NCBI GenBank assembly: GCA_023423335.1
Contig: JAFAFU010000061.1
Location: 1 to 22,357 of the forward strand
Direction: 5' to 3'
DNA from: Bacillota bacterium
Lineage (GTDB): Bacteria > Bacillota > Clostridia > Lachnospirales > Lachnospiraceae
DNA length: 22,357 nt
The translations under genes and the position numbers were made by a program. Positions 7,803 through 15,426 of this stretch are shown in pieces. Under the pieces are notes generated by a model, which ran no database searches, was not told the DNA's origin, and saw only the letters and a list, made by a program, of their open reading frames with translations. Position 1 is the stretch's first letter; each line of letters opens with the position of its first letter.

Positions 7803-7989
7803 TTTCTTCCACCTTTGCTATCTCTACGACTCTTAAAGCCATCGCATCATTTGTATCAATCAATTTTTGCGCCTCAATTCCGTTTGCTAAAAAGTCTTGC
7901 CAATCCCAATTTCTGGCATTAAAAAAGGGCTTAACGCCCTCTTTCCTGCAATACCCAGCTGCTCGCATATGTCGAATATAAATTCTCAT
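7768..7989 (-). CDS. small conserved protein of the tail tip operon
   Basis: A 73-aa protein starting MRIYIRHMRAAGYC and containing the WDWQDFLANGIEAQKL and DAMALRVVEIA segments. Short proteins of this type are found just before the tip gene in many related siphoviruses, usually without a function. It overlaps the upstream membrane-protein gene by the 4-bp ATGA and the tip gene by 35 bp, showing tight translational coupling. It could be a tail tip assembly factor, but that is only inferred from position. A terminator-like hairpin lies inside its coding region. Confidence 0.8.
   Translation of the reverse strand: MRIYIRHMRAAGYCRKEGVKPFFNARNWDWQDFLANGIEAQKLIDTNDAMALRVVEIAKVEENEQRKETDSWV
7921..7940 (-). 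terminator. terminator-like hairpin inside the small tail gene
   Basis: On the minus strand, AGGGC / GCCCT with a 5-base loop is followed by TTTTTT. It is inside codons for the GVKPFFN part of the 73-aa protein. It may be fortuitous. Confidence 0.35.
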
Positions 7990-8201
7990 TTCTTAATCGC
8001 CTGACTTTTTTGATCACCAAACCACACCACACTACCCTTCACATCACGCGTACCTAGCACTACTTTATTGGTCACCCCCTCTTCGGCAGTAGTAACCTCC
8101 ACATCTTGTGCTGACATTCTGTTTTGCTGACCACGCATCATCGCAAAGCTGACAATCAGCGAAACAACCATGGCAACTGCTGCATAAATCAGTAAATTCA
8201 T
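7986..8201 (-). CDS. small membrane-anchored protein of the tail tip operon
   Basis: A 71-aa protein with one N-terminal hydrophobic helix (residues about 3-21, LLIYAAVAMVVSLIVSFAM) and a short soluble tail containing VVLGTRDVKGSVVWFGDQ. It lies between the hub gene (2-bp gap) and the 73-aa gene (ATGA overlap), with aggtgat before its ATG. Its constant placement suggests a role in tail tip assembly or a minor virion component. I cannot name a function. Confidence 0.75.
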   Translation of the reverse strand: MNLLIYAAVAMVVSLIVSFAMMRGQQNRMSAQDVEVTTAEEGVTNKVVLGTRDVKGSVVWFGDQKSQAIKK

Positions 8202-8203
8202 CG

Positions 8204-9304
8204 CTAGATCACCTGCCGCTCAAGTGGGTTGTCGGTCGGCACAAAAGGGAAGCCGCCATAATTTGGCATGTTTCCGTAGGCCTTGCAGGCTGTCGGTGTG
8301 CGCATGCAGCCGGGGTAGAGCGTTACATATGGAATTGCATCTTTTGCGGCTTGTAATTCGGTTTCAGCCACAGAAAGCGTTGCAGTTTTGTCTGAAACCA
8401 CCGTTTCGGCTTGCAGTTTTTCAGCTTGCGCCAGTGCTAGCGCATCTATCAAATCTTGATAATTTGGATTATCAGGACCAGCGTTATCAACTACGGTTTG
8501 TGCGTCAATTTCAGCTTGTGTTTTGATTACTAAATCTGCTTGTGCGTTAATCAATTCAGTTTGAGCCGTATCAAAAGCCAATTGTTTTTCATCAATGGCT
8601 GCAAACAAAGCTGCAAGCTGAACATCTTCGATCACATATTTAGAGAAGCTGTCATAACGGCGCTTCAGAATCAGCGAATTCTGCTTGCTTTCATCAATAG
8701 TGATCAAGACACCGGTTGGATCTTCAATCATTCCAATCTTGAAGTAATTGTCTGCGTACGACTCAAGATCACGCAGCACAACACTCAACTTATCAATGCT
8801 TTTGATTGTAGTTTTTACTGCATAATCATCTTTATTCAGTCGACACTCATCACTGAATACGCGATACGGACACGGCCCTTGAATTTTACGTGTAACAGCA
8901 TTTCGACCCACTTTTGTGTATTCAGTTTCAAACTGCAGCATAATACCGTCACTTTTTGGCTTCACTTTTACCAAACGGCCCGACCAGAACTGATTAAATT
9001 GCGTGCCTTCATACGCAAACATTTCAACAGTCGTCAACTCTTCAAGTTCAGAGCGTGAGAGATTTTGTGCAAGCTCTGACTGTAAAGAAAATTCAACATC
9101 CATGACTTCTTTTTCAAGTGTTGTGCCTGATTTGTGCCGACCACGCTTGATGACATGCGGCTCAAATGAATAGCCCAGGTGTTCAATAAATGCATCACCA
9201 TTGGTATAAGCACGAACCACAGCACCGGTTTTAAACAGATAAAGCTCACGTCGGGCAATCGTTTCGCGACCATTGCCCAGCACTCGCTTAAAAAATTGCA
9301 TCAT
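8204..9304 (-). CDS. tail hub protein (DUF2163/BR0599-like) with a coiled-coil insertion
   Basis: A 366-aa protein resembling the GTA gp13/lambda gpL-type hub that links the tail tube to the tip. Four cysteines are placed as expected for an iron-sulfur site in this family: C145 and C154 (GPCPYRVFSDEC), C333 and C340 (PGCMRTPTAC). The ending KAYGNMPNYGGFPFVP is the diagnostic C-terminal block. Odd feature: residues about 225-325 form a long Ala/Gln/Glu-rich, probably coiled-coil segment (LINAQADLVIKTQAEI and similar) between the beta core and the last cysteine pair, which normally follows soon after. The start overlaps the distal tail gene by ATGA. Cluster binding is a family-based inference. 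Confidence 0.82.
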   Translation of the reverse strand: MMQFFKRVLGNGRETIARRELYLFKTGAVVRAYTNGDAFIEHLGYSFEPHVIKRGRHKSGTTLEKEVMDVEFSLQSELAQNLSRSELEELTTVEMFAYEGTQFNQFWSGRLVKVKPKSDGIMLQFETEYTKVGRNAVTRKIQGPCPYRVFSDECRLNKDDYAVKTTIKSIDKLSVVLRDLESYADNYFKIGMIEDPTGVLITIDESKQNSLILKRRYDSFSKYVIEDVQLAALFAAIDEKQLAFDTAQTELINAQADLVIKTQAEIDAQTVVDNAGPDNPNYQDLIDALALAQAEKLQAETVVSDKTATLSVAETELQAAKDAIPYVTLYPGCMRTPTACKAYGNMPNYGGFPFVPTDNPLERQVI

Positions 9305-10443
9305 GGCTCTATCTCCAAAATTGAAACTGAAGATTCAGTGATATTTCCGCCCTTGTACTGAATATCAGTAGAATCATTATTAAGGCGATGCAGGCCCAAA
9401 TAACTGATCATTTGAATGCTTGCTGCAGGCTTATTCAGAGCTGGTGAAATGGTCAGTCTTGTATTAACACCATTTTTTGCCGCAGCTGTGATTGTGTGTG
9501 CTGTCCACACATTATTTGCTTTAATCGCAATATGCTTGCGATGCGCAGCAAACTCCAAATACTGGTTAGATTCAACATCCAGTACAGCAGCTACATTGCC
9601 TGTGCTTTTTACATAGAAATTACGTTCAAAAGTCGGAAGCCAGAATGGTCTAAACATGCCGAGCCGTCTAAACAGAAACTGGCGATATTCATACAGCTCA
9701 GCTTGCGTTTTCATCACTGAGCGCATCGGCTTGCCATATTTTGCATGCAGCCAATTTGTGTGCTGATCAATCGGGCCAAGGCCAAAATCAACAACTGTCT
9801 GGTGCTGCAACACAGTGACATTCAGCGAATCCCCTTCAAGAAGAAGACGTTTAAAATATATATCTTTACCCAGAAACTGCGCTGGCGCCGGAGCATTTTT
9901 ATAAGGAGCATCCAGCACCTGAAATTGCAGTTTAGGCTGACTCCAAACCGCATTGATCGGTGCTGAAACGTCGCCCAACAAAAAGCCCACTCGAAGTGGG
10001 CATATTGTAAAATTTTGCAGATCTATCGATTGATACAGCTTGAGTCCATCGCTACGCACCTCTTGAATTTCAACAACAATACGCTCATTGCCTTTTTTGA
10101 TTAATGCAAGCGAATCGGGTCGATAATCATAAATTCCAGTATTACAGGCAATAAAATCACCCGATGCGGCGGGTATGCGCTGCCATTCTATGTCCACTGG
10201 CACAGCCCACTTTAAGCGCAGGCCGCCATAAAGCACATTAAAATTCTGAACCATGGCTTTTCTTAATGCCACATAATCGATATTGAGCAACTGGGCTGCA
10301 GTTTCACGCAACGCGGTGCGCTGCTCTGTGCCGTTGTGAGATTCAAACATATATGTACTGAAAGACAGTGACTCTGATGAACCTACAAGGGTGCATTCTG
10401 TCAGCAATACAAGTTCGCCAAAAAGTGTCGTTTGGATTTTCAT
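9301..10443 (-). CDS. distal tail-like protein
   Basis: A 380-aa protein directly after the tape measure gene, where distal tail proteins sit. Recognisable segments are FESHNGTEQRTALRETAAQ near residue 33 and EYRQFLFRRLGMFRPFWLPTFE near residues 250-270, both typical of this class in phages of Gram-negative hosts. It should form the ring joining the tail tube to the hub. The start has aagagg 5 bp upstream and lies after a terminator hairpin. Its codons near 9985-10001 also form a strong terminator-like hairpin. The fold assignment is by motif and position, not by a full alignment. Confidence 0.8.
   Translation of the reverse strand: MKIQTTLFGELVLLTECTLVGSSESLSFSTYMFESHNGTEQRTALRETAAQLLNIDYVALRKAMVQNFNVLYGGLRLKWAVPVDIEWQRIPAASGDFIACNTGIYDYRPDSLALIKKGNERIVVEIQEVRSDGLKLYQSIDLQNFTICPLRVGFLLGDVSAPINAVWSQPKLQFQVLDAPYKNAPAPAQFLGKDIYFKRLLLEGDSLNVTVLQHQTVVDFGLGPIDQHTNWLHAKYGKPMRSVMKTQAELYEYRQFLFRRLGMFRPFWLPTFERNFYVKSTGNVAAVLDVESNQYLEFAAHRKHIAIKANNVWTAHTITAAAKNGVNTRLTISPALNKPAASIQMISYLGLHRLNNDSTDIQYKGGNITESSVSILEIEP
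9981..10001 (-). terminator. terminator-like hairpin inside the distal tail gene
   Basis: On the minus strand, a 7-bp perfect stem GCCCACT / AGTGGGC (loop about TCG) is followed by TTTTTGTTG. It lies in codons for the CPLRVGFLL segment. Its shape is as good as the intergenic terminators in this window. Confidence 0.45.
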
Positions 10444-10455
10444 ATTGCCTCTTAA

Positions 10456-10481
10456 AAAATAAAGCTCACCAAGGTGAGCTT
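10456..10481 (-). terminator. intrinsic terminator after the tape measure gene
   Basis: On the minus strand, a perfect 9-bp stem AAGCTCACC / GGTGAGCTT with a 2-base loop is followed by TATTTTTTA. It overlaps the tape measure stop codon and precedes the distal tail gene. Confidence 0.85.
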
Positions 10482-13263
10482 ATGCGATACCCAGTGCTGC
10501 TTTAAAGTCAGACGGATTCGCTTTAATCAAATTGAGTACTGTTTGCCCTCCAACTGGACTGCGGATATAACCACCTACAAGGTCATCACGGTCAACCTGA
10601 TTGATGATTGTGAGCTGCTGGGCCTGCTGATCTCCCGCACCAGCCCTTACATTCGCCTGAGCCTGCCTTTCAGCCTGAACATTAGCGCCACGCTCAATCG
10701 CATCCACAGTACCCATGCCGACACGGTAGGTGTCTTTAGGGGTAACTAACCCGCTGTCAGCATAAGTGTTAGGGAGCTTTCCAGTAGCGTTCATATAATT
10801 CAGAGCATCTAGGCCTAAACTTTTAACCGCTGCTGTTTTAAACATAAACTCGCCATTAGATGCCATGATCGGAATCTCATCACTCGTTCCTGTTCCTCTT
10901 CCAGTAATATGACCACCAGTGGCATAACCAGTAGGAGCTTGAATATTGGCTAGCATTGCCGCAATCTGCGCTCCCTGTCCCATTGCCCCTAAAATCATTG
11001 GGATATTTTGCGGAAATCCAATTTCCGACGCTTTAGCAATGTTGGTAATCAACGATAAAGCAGCTTGTGATGCAGCAAAACCTCGTGATACCGCATACAT
11101 CACTTGATAACCTTTTGATTGCTCACCACCCATAGCTTTCATGATAGTAGCCATAGAGCTCGTAATACCCTCACCGTAACTTAACTGAAGTTGCATCGAT
11201 GAAACTTGATACTCATCTTCAATTAATTTCATACGATCCATATGCGCCTGATAAGCCTGCTCTTTTAATGCATAGTTTTCACCAGCCAATGCTATCTCAG
11301 CGTCAAACAACTCTTGAGCAGCATCTATTCGATCAAAACGCTCTTTATCAAGATTGTATTGCTCGGTTGTGCCAGTTATTTCAGCATTAATACCACCCCA
11401 TTGCTGAACAGCAGACTTAAGATTGCTTTGCTTTTCCTCTGCTTGTAAGGCTTTGGCGATTGCTAATTGCTGGTTGCGCTCTTCGAGATTTTGCACATTC
11501 AACATAATCCGTTGGCGTTCAAGCTCCCAATAGCGTTCCGACTGAGCATTTGCATTCATTAGGCCTTGCTGCATTTGGAAGATGCGCTGCTCTTTGGCGA
11601 GTTTGATTAGGCCGAGTTCGTGGGCACTCTCCATGTCGACAGAATCTTTTTTTAACTTGCGCTCATCTGCCAATAAACCTTTTGTGGAGTCGATGCGCAA
11701 CTTTTTAATATTTGTCTGAGCACGAAGTTTTGCAACTTCAGACATATTGTATTCGTTAAGTTCAAAGTCGAGTTCTGCTGTATAAAGCTTTTTCCTTGCC
11801 TCCGAAATAGATGTAGCATCTGCAATCATTCGTGTTTTTGAATCTGACTTTAATGATGAATTATTGATTTTCTCAATTTCATTTTTTAAGTCAGTTTCAA
11901 TGCGGGTGAACTCACTAGTGTATTCGTAGATGAGGCGTTGTGCATCCTTGAGCGCTCTTTCAGCCTCACGTCTTAATTTTGCCGTATTATCAGCTGCCTT
12001 TTTGGACGAATTTGCCGACCCATCTAAAGCTTTTTGCATTGCTTTCGTATTTGCGGCTGAACTGGCAGTTGCTTTGCTAGCCTCAGTTGCTCGCTGTTGT
12101 ACTTTGGTTAAAGAGTCAACCAGCTTATTGTTTGAGGTCGGATCACTTAGCTTATTAAACCTGGTTCCCCAGCCATCAACTGTTTTGCTTAAATCATCTA
12201 AAACCATTTGATGTGTGACATTTTTATCTGTCATTGCTGCAATAGAGCCACCTATAGTTTTACCGATAATATCAAAAGTTGCAGCAACACCCATTCCAAC
12301 TTTTGATAGCCAAATAAGCGTATTTGCAACCGATTCAGCAACACCATTAAATTGAACGCCCTGTTCTGATGTTGATAAGAATGCCCCAGCTATTTGATTC
12401 AAGGCTGGCAATAGAGACTGAAGAAACTGGTTTCGTAGGCCCGCAATTTGCATTTCAAGCAACTCAGTTTCTACTTTCAAGCGCTGAGCAGCAGCAAGGG
12501 TTTCCTCATCCATTATAGCCCCAGCATTTCTAGCTGCTTCAGCCCATAATTCAAAACCTTCCCCGCCATTCTCTAGGAGAGGGATTAGTAAGGTAGCTTC
12601 ATCTGCTACAGATTCCATGTATGTGACAAACTCATTCTGTGCAATGCCAGCCTCTTCTAATTTCTGCACATATAAAAGTAGTGCATCTGGGCCGCTTAAT
12701 TCACGCATAGCATTTGCGAGTTTTAAAGCGCCTTGGGTTCCACCCTCTGTTTTGGTTGCGATTTCTGTGAAAAACTTAGTTAGTTCGCCAGAGCCCTCTT
12801 GTGTAAATTCACCAATACGGTCACGGGTATCTTTGAAAATATCTGATAATTTATCCATCTCCACACCCATGGCTCTCGCGCCAACGGCCCATTCCTGAAA
12901 TTGAATTGGTGTAGTACCAGACAAATATGCAAGCTTTTCTATTTCCGCTGCCGCGTTTGCGGTTTGTGTTGCTAGTGCAATTATGGCTCCTAGTGTTACT
13001 GCACTACCTATAGTTCCAGCTATTGTCCCCGCCATACTAGCGAACCCAATATTTACCTCTTGGGCGAGTTTGGAAATTCCAGTTTTAAACCCATTAATTT
13101 TTAAAACTTCCTTTTCAGCAGCATCCCCTACTTTCTTTATACCTTTAGATGCAACATTGCCATTTGTCTCTAGATTTTTTAGCTCCTTGTTTAGCTCCTC
13201 AGTTGTTTTTTTGGAGTTACGGGAGTCGATTTCGATAACTAAGCGGCTCTTCTGTTCTGTCAT
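10480..13263 (-). CDS. tail tape measure protein
   Basis: A 927-aa protein setting tail length and probably entering the host envelope during DNA delivery. It starts with a coiled-coil region, then a hydrophobic Gly/Ala-rich stretch at about 73-105 (SMAGTIAGTIGSAVTLGAII) and another near 310-345. A long charged helical middle follows (about 425-700). The C-terminal region contains the common YATGGHITGRG and EIPIMASNGEFMFK motif. At roughly 0.15 nm per residue it would suit a tail of about 140 nm (inference). The start has aggaaattga upstream. It is unusual that about 4.3 kb separates it from the frameshifted chaperone genes, and that a terminator hairpin stands just before it. Confidence 0.93.
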   Translation of the reverse strand: MTEQKSRLVIEIDSRNSKKTTEELNKELKNLETNGNVASKGIKKVGDAAEKEVLKINGFKTGISKLAQEVNIGFASMAGTIAGTIGSAVTLGAIIALATQTANAAAEIEKLAYLSGTTPIQFQEWAVGARAMGVEMDKLSDIFKDTRDRIGEFTQEGSGELTKFFTEIATKTEGGTQGALKLANAMRELSGPDALLLYVQKLEEAGIAQNEFVTYMESVADEATLLIPLLENGGEGFELWAEAARNAGAIMDEETLAAAQRLKVETELLEMQIAGLRNQFLQSLLPALNQIAGAFLSTSEQGVQFNGVAESVANTLIWLSKVGMGVAATFDIIGKTIGGSIAAMTDKNVTHQMVLDDLSKTVDGWGTRFNKLSDPTSNNKLVDSLTKVQQRATEASKATASSAANTKAMQKALDGSANSSKKAADNTAKLRREAERALKDAQRLIYEYTSEFTRIETDLKNEIEKINNSSLKSDSKTRMIADATSISEARKKLYTAELDFELNEYNMSEVAKLRAQTNIKKLRIDSTKGLLADERKLKKDSVDMESAHELGLIKLAKEQRIFQMQQGLMNANAQSERYWELERQRIMLNVQNLEERNQQLAIAKALQAEEKQSNLKSAVQQWGGINAEITGTTEQYNLDKERFDRIDAAQELFDAEIALAGENYALKEQAYQAHMDRMKLIEDEYQVSSMQLQLSYGEGITSSMATIMKAMGGEQSKGYQVMYAVSRGFAASQAALSLITNIAKASEIGFPQNIPMILGAMGQGAQIAAMLANIQAPTGYATGGHITGRGTGTSDEIPIMASNGEFMFKTAAVKSLGLDALNYMNATGKLPNTYADSGLVTPKDTYRVGMGTVDAIERGANVQAERQAQANVRAGAGDQQAQQLTIINQVDRDDLVGGYIRSPVGGQTVLNLIKANPSDFKAALGIA

Positions 13264-13280
13264 TTCAATTTCCTATAGGC

Positions 13281-13308
13281 GAAAAAAAGCCCCGCTATAG
13301 CGAGGCTT
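13281..13308 (-). terminator. intrinsic terminator before the tape measure gene
   Basis: On the minus strand, an 11-bp inverted repeat with one mismatch (AAGCCTCGCTA / TAGCGGGGCTT) is followed by TTTTTC. It lies after the zinc-ribbon gene and just ahead of the tape measure ribosome binding site. Confidence 0.8.
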
Positions 13309-13325
13309 ATATGAGTTGTTGATGA

Positions 13326-13976
13326 TCAAGGTTCTTTAAACCCACTTAATTCAAATGTGAATTGCTTTGATCCTTCCTGATAGAATTTCGGCTCAATAAT
13401 TAGTTTCTGAGAGGTTTTTAGTTTTTGAATAACACTATTCGCAGTTTTTGGATATTTAATAAATAAAATATCACTATCATGGCTGTCCGACTCGATCATT
13501 GTTATTGATTGCACAGGATTGTTGTCAAATTTAAAATTAACCTCACAGCCATCAATCATTCCACACAAAAACTGGCCCTTAGAAATTGTAATAATCACAT
13601 CATTTTGGCCAGCATTATTTCGAACCATTAGGTTGAGATTAGATCCACCACCATATGGAAATTCAAAAATAACCTTATTTACACTTGAAGTGTATGTGGT
13701 TTGAGATTTTGTTCCTCGCATTTCATCTGTTGATGAGTTACTTACCCAATTGCTTTTCGGCTCACTAACCAATCCGCCATCTGAATTCGATGAGGCGCTA
13801 CTCGATGGACTATTTGATGACTGACATGAGGCAAAAATTGCCATAATAATAGATATAAATACCAGCCACACAGCCCAGCGAGGAACTTCTTTTTTAACCT
13901 TCGCTCCGCATTGTGGGCAACTTTCTGCCTTGTCGCTGACTTGGTTGCCACACTCTTTACAAGGCTTGATAGCCAT
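13326..13976 (-). CDS. zinc-ribbon membrane protein (accessory)
   Basis: A 216-aa protein. Residues 6-23 form a zinc ribbon (C6-x2-C9 and C20-x2-C23: KPCKECG, SCPQCGAKV). A membrane helix follows at about 33-50, then a Ser/Asn-rich linker (about 51-75) and a beta-rich domain of about 130 residues. The topology is probably ribbon in the cytoplasm and C-terminal domain in the periplasm. I do not recognise the C-terminal domain. It is flanked by terminator-like hairpins, so it looks like an independently acquired moron. The start is preceded by gagggg, with the shared caagatact-type leader further upstream. Confidence 0.8.
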   Translation of the reverse strand: MAIKPCKECGNQVSDKAESCPQCGAKVKKEVPRWAVWLVFISIIMAIFASCQSSNSPSSSASSNSDGGLVSEPKSNWVSNSSTDEMRGTKSQTTYTSSVNKVIFEFPYGGGSNLNLMVRNNAGQNDVIITISKGQFLCGMIDGCEVNFKFDNNPVQSITMIESDSHDSDILFIKYPKTANSVIQKLKTSQKLIIEPKFYQEGSKQFTFELSGFKEP

Positions 13977-14026
13977 ATCCGTCCCCTCAAATATTTATTG
14001 TTAGAGACAAGATACTGATTTTACCT

Positions 14027-14051
14027 ATAAAAAACCACCTAAGTTTCAGGT
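14027..14051 (-). terminator. weak terminator-like hairpin after the chaperone paralogue
   Basis: On the minus strand, ACCT / AGGT closes a 7-base loop, with GGTTTTTTAT following. The stem is short, but the position (overlapping the stop of 14046-14396) and the T-tract match the stronger hairpins nearby. Confidence 0.35.
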
Positions 14052-14396
14052 TATGCTTTTAGATTTCTCGACAATCCAGTTAGGAATATTCATATCTGGG
14101 TCGCCATGCATTAGTAGCTCATAGGCATTTTCTAGCGAATAAGGTGTTTCGCCTTTTGATTCACCAGTAGGTTGTAAAAATACGAGATTCTCCCAATCTT
14201 GAATCACATGCTTTGCAATAATCTTCAAATACTCTTGAGCAAATTTAAACCCACTCATTTTGAAAATAGATTTTTTTACAGCTAAATCCCGCAATGCAGC
14301 GACACATTCAGGGTTGTTATATGGCTTGATTCTGAAACAACCAAACACAGCACCATCATCTAACTTATATACAAACCATTTTGATTTATCGGTCAT
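14046..14396 (-). CDS. second tail assembly chaperone-like protein (gpG paralogue)
   Basis: A 116-aa protein with a visible match over nearly its whole length to the tail assembly chaperone at 17812-18267. Both have W-x2-YK near the start, then HVIQDWENLVF (63-73) against HLIEDWDGVSF, SLENAYELL against TPENATKLL, and a GD followed by I-x2-W. It ends soon after this core and I see no slippery heptamer or downstream frame, unlike the first copy. It could be a duplicated chaperone, an alternative partner for tape measure folding, or a decaying relic; the intact frame, good ribosome binding site (aggaaagaat) and conserved motif argue for a working gene. It lies two genes upstream of the tape measure gene. 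Confidence 0.75.
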   Translation of the reverse strand: MTDKSKWFVYKLDDGAVFGCFRIKPYNNPECVAALRDLAVKKSIFKMSGFKFAQEYLKIIAKHVIQDWENLVFLQPTGESKGETPYSLENAYELLMHGDPDMNIPNWIVEKSKSIT

Positions 14397-14413
14397 TATT
14401 CTTTCCTATAGGT

Positions 14414-14437
14414 ATAAAAAAACCGCCACATGGGCGG
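14414..14437 (-). terminator. intrinsic terminator after the secreted-protein gene
   Basis: On the minus strand, CCGCC / GGCGG with a 5-base loop is followed by a run of seven T. It lies between the periplasmic-protein gene and the chaperone paralogue. Confidence 0.8.
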
Positions 14438-14457
14438 ATATTTTGTATTGTTTAAAG

Positions 14458-14838
14458 TTAATTCATGCAGTCGATGTAAAACCGGTTTGCATAATCGGAA
14501 GCAGCAGAGATTAAGCCATCTCCACTATACATAATTGGGTATTTGAAGCTACCAACAATTATTGATTGCATAGCTTTTTTTACTGAAGGCTCATCCTTCT
14601 CATTAATTACAGAAAACATTTCCTCTGCGCTTGCACCATTTTGTCTTGCTTTAAAGGAGTTTTCCGCAAAACTAAAAACCGCAGAACAAATTTGTTTTTT
14701 TAATTCTGGATCGCTAGTTGCTATTGGTTCTGGGTAGTACATTCCTTCCTCAAGCACTTTAGTATGCTTGTCTATTAAATCAGCATGAGCTATTGAGTAA
14801 CAAAATAAGGTTATAAAAACAAATAGTTTGGATTTCAC
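14458..14838 (-). CDS. small exported protein of unknown function
   Basis: A 126-aa protein with a Sec signal peptide (MKSKLFVFITLFCYSIAHA, cleavage expected after AHA at residue 19). The mature part of about 107 aa has two cysteines (CSAVFSFAENSF and the near-terminal IDCMN) that could form one disulfide in the periplasm. The frame opens at a TTG 12 bp earlier; GTG 14838 gives a normal signal peptide and has a G-rich sequence upstream. It is bounded by terminators on both sides, as a moron would be. No family recognised. Confidence 0.7.
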   Translation of the reverse strand: MKSKLFVFITLFCYSIAHADLIDKHTKVLEEGMYYPEPIATSDPELKKQICSAVFSFAENSFKARQNGASAEEMFSVINEKDEPSVKKAMQSIIVGSFKYPIMYSGDGLISAASDYANRFYIDCMN

Positions 14839-14883
14839 GCCCAGCCCCAATTTATAATTTAGAACAAGATACTAATTTTAAGT

Positions 14884-14911
14884 GTAAAAAGAAACCGCCA
14901 CTTGGGCGGTT
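14884..14911. terminator. intrinsic terminator after the DUF4236 gene
   Basis: AACCGCC / GGCGGTT, a 7-bp perfect stem with a 5-base loop, is followed on the minus strand by TCTTTTTAC and on the plus strand by GTCTTTTT. It ends the outer-membrane cassette transcribed leftward. Confidence 0.85.
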
Positions 14912-14917
14912 GTCTTT

Positions 14918-15208
14918 TTAGCTAACAAGCCAAATAAAGAAAATCAATATTATGAACCCCACAATAATACTAACAGCCAAATTTGGTTCAGTATTATTTG
15001 AAGCATTACGAGTGGTTTTAGAGTGCGACTTAAATGTTGAATAAGACAATCCTGTACCTGGAGCGCTAATTGTTGTTCTTGTGCCTTTTTTGCCTACACT
15101 GACGCGCGCACCCTTCCCACCAACAGATACACTGCTTATGCCTTTCTTACCCACATTAAGGCGAACACCTGGTGCTATTTTAAAACTTTTCCGGAATCCA
15201 AAACCCAT
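14918..15208 (-). CDS. DUF4236 family protein
   Basis: A 96-aa protein whose first half is the typical DUF4236 pattern: MGFGFRKSFKIAPGVRLNV, then Gly/Lys/Ser-rich repeats (GKKGISSVSVGGKGARVSVG, GKKGTRTTISAPGTGLSY). A C-terminal membrane helix spans about 77-95 (LAVSIIVGFIILIFFIWLV). The function of DUF4236 is unknown; the family is common in phages and bacterial genomes. It starts 8 bp after the small secreted-protein gene with aggtgat upstream, so the two are translated from one transcript. Confidence 0.85.
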   Translation of the reverse strand: MGFGFRKSFKIAPGVRLNVGKKGISSVSVGGKGARVSVGKKGTRTTISAPGTGLSYSTFKSHSKTTRNASNNTEPNLAVSIIVGFIILIFFIWLVS

Positions 15209-15216
15209 AACATCAC

Positions 15217-15387
15217 CTATCGGCAGATTTTCTTAGATGCACTAATCGAACCATCTTTGCATACAAATTTAGATCCCTGACAATGACTTATGCCACCTTT
15301 CTTGCCTGAACAAGGTTGCTTTCCGCGACCAGCTTCAGCGACAGTTGATAAACCTAAAGCAAGAACCACTGCTACTATTATTTTCAT
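15217..15387 (-). CDS. small secreted cysteine-containing protein (YdcA-like)
   Basis: A 56-aa precursor with a signal peptide (MKIIVAVVLALGLSTVAEA, cleavage expected after AEA) and a basic mature part of about 37 aa with four cysteines (QPCSGKKGGISHCQGSKFVC and KKIC) that could form two disulfides. This resembles the small YdcA-like secreted proteins of unknown role. The frame extends upstream to 15414, but ATG 15387 has aagggg at a good distance and begins the signal peptide correctly. It lies between the outer-membrane protein gene and the DUF4236 gene, forming a three-gene envelope cassette. Confidence 0.75.
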   Translation of the reverse strand: MKIIVAVVLALGLSTVAEAGRGKQPCSGKKGGISHCQGSKFVCKDGSISASKKICR

Positions 15388-15426
15388 TTTTATCCCCTTG
15401 TAATGAGTAATCAAAATACTAACGTT

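Noticed and set aside
8540..9058. Long rightward open frame (172 codons) opposite the hub gene
   Set aside because: It is antisense to a well-supported tail gene, has no recognisable protein features and no convincing ribosome binding site; it is a shadow of the coding strand.
13742..13990. Leftward 82-codon frame overlapping the zinc-ribbon gene
   Set aside because: It overlaps the zinc-ribbon coding sequence in another frame; the zinc-ribbon frame has the motif and the better ribosome binding site.
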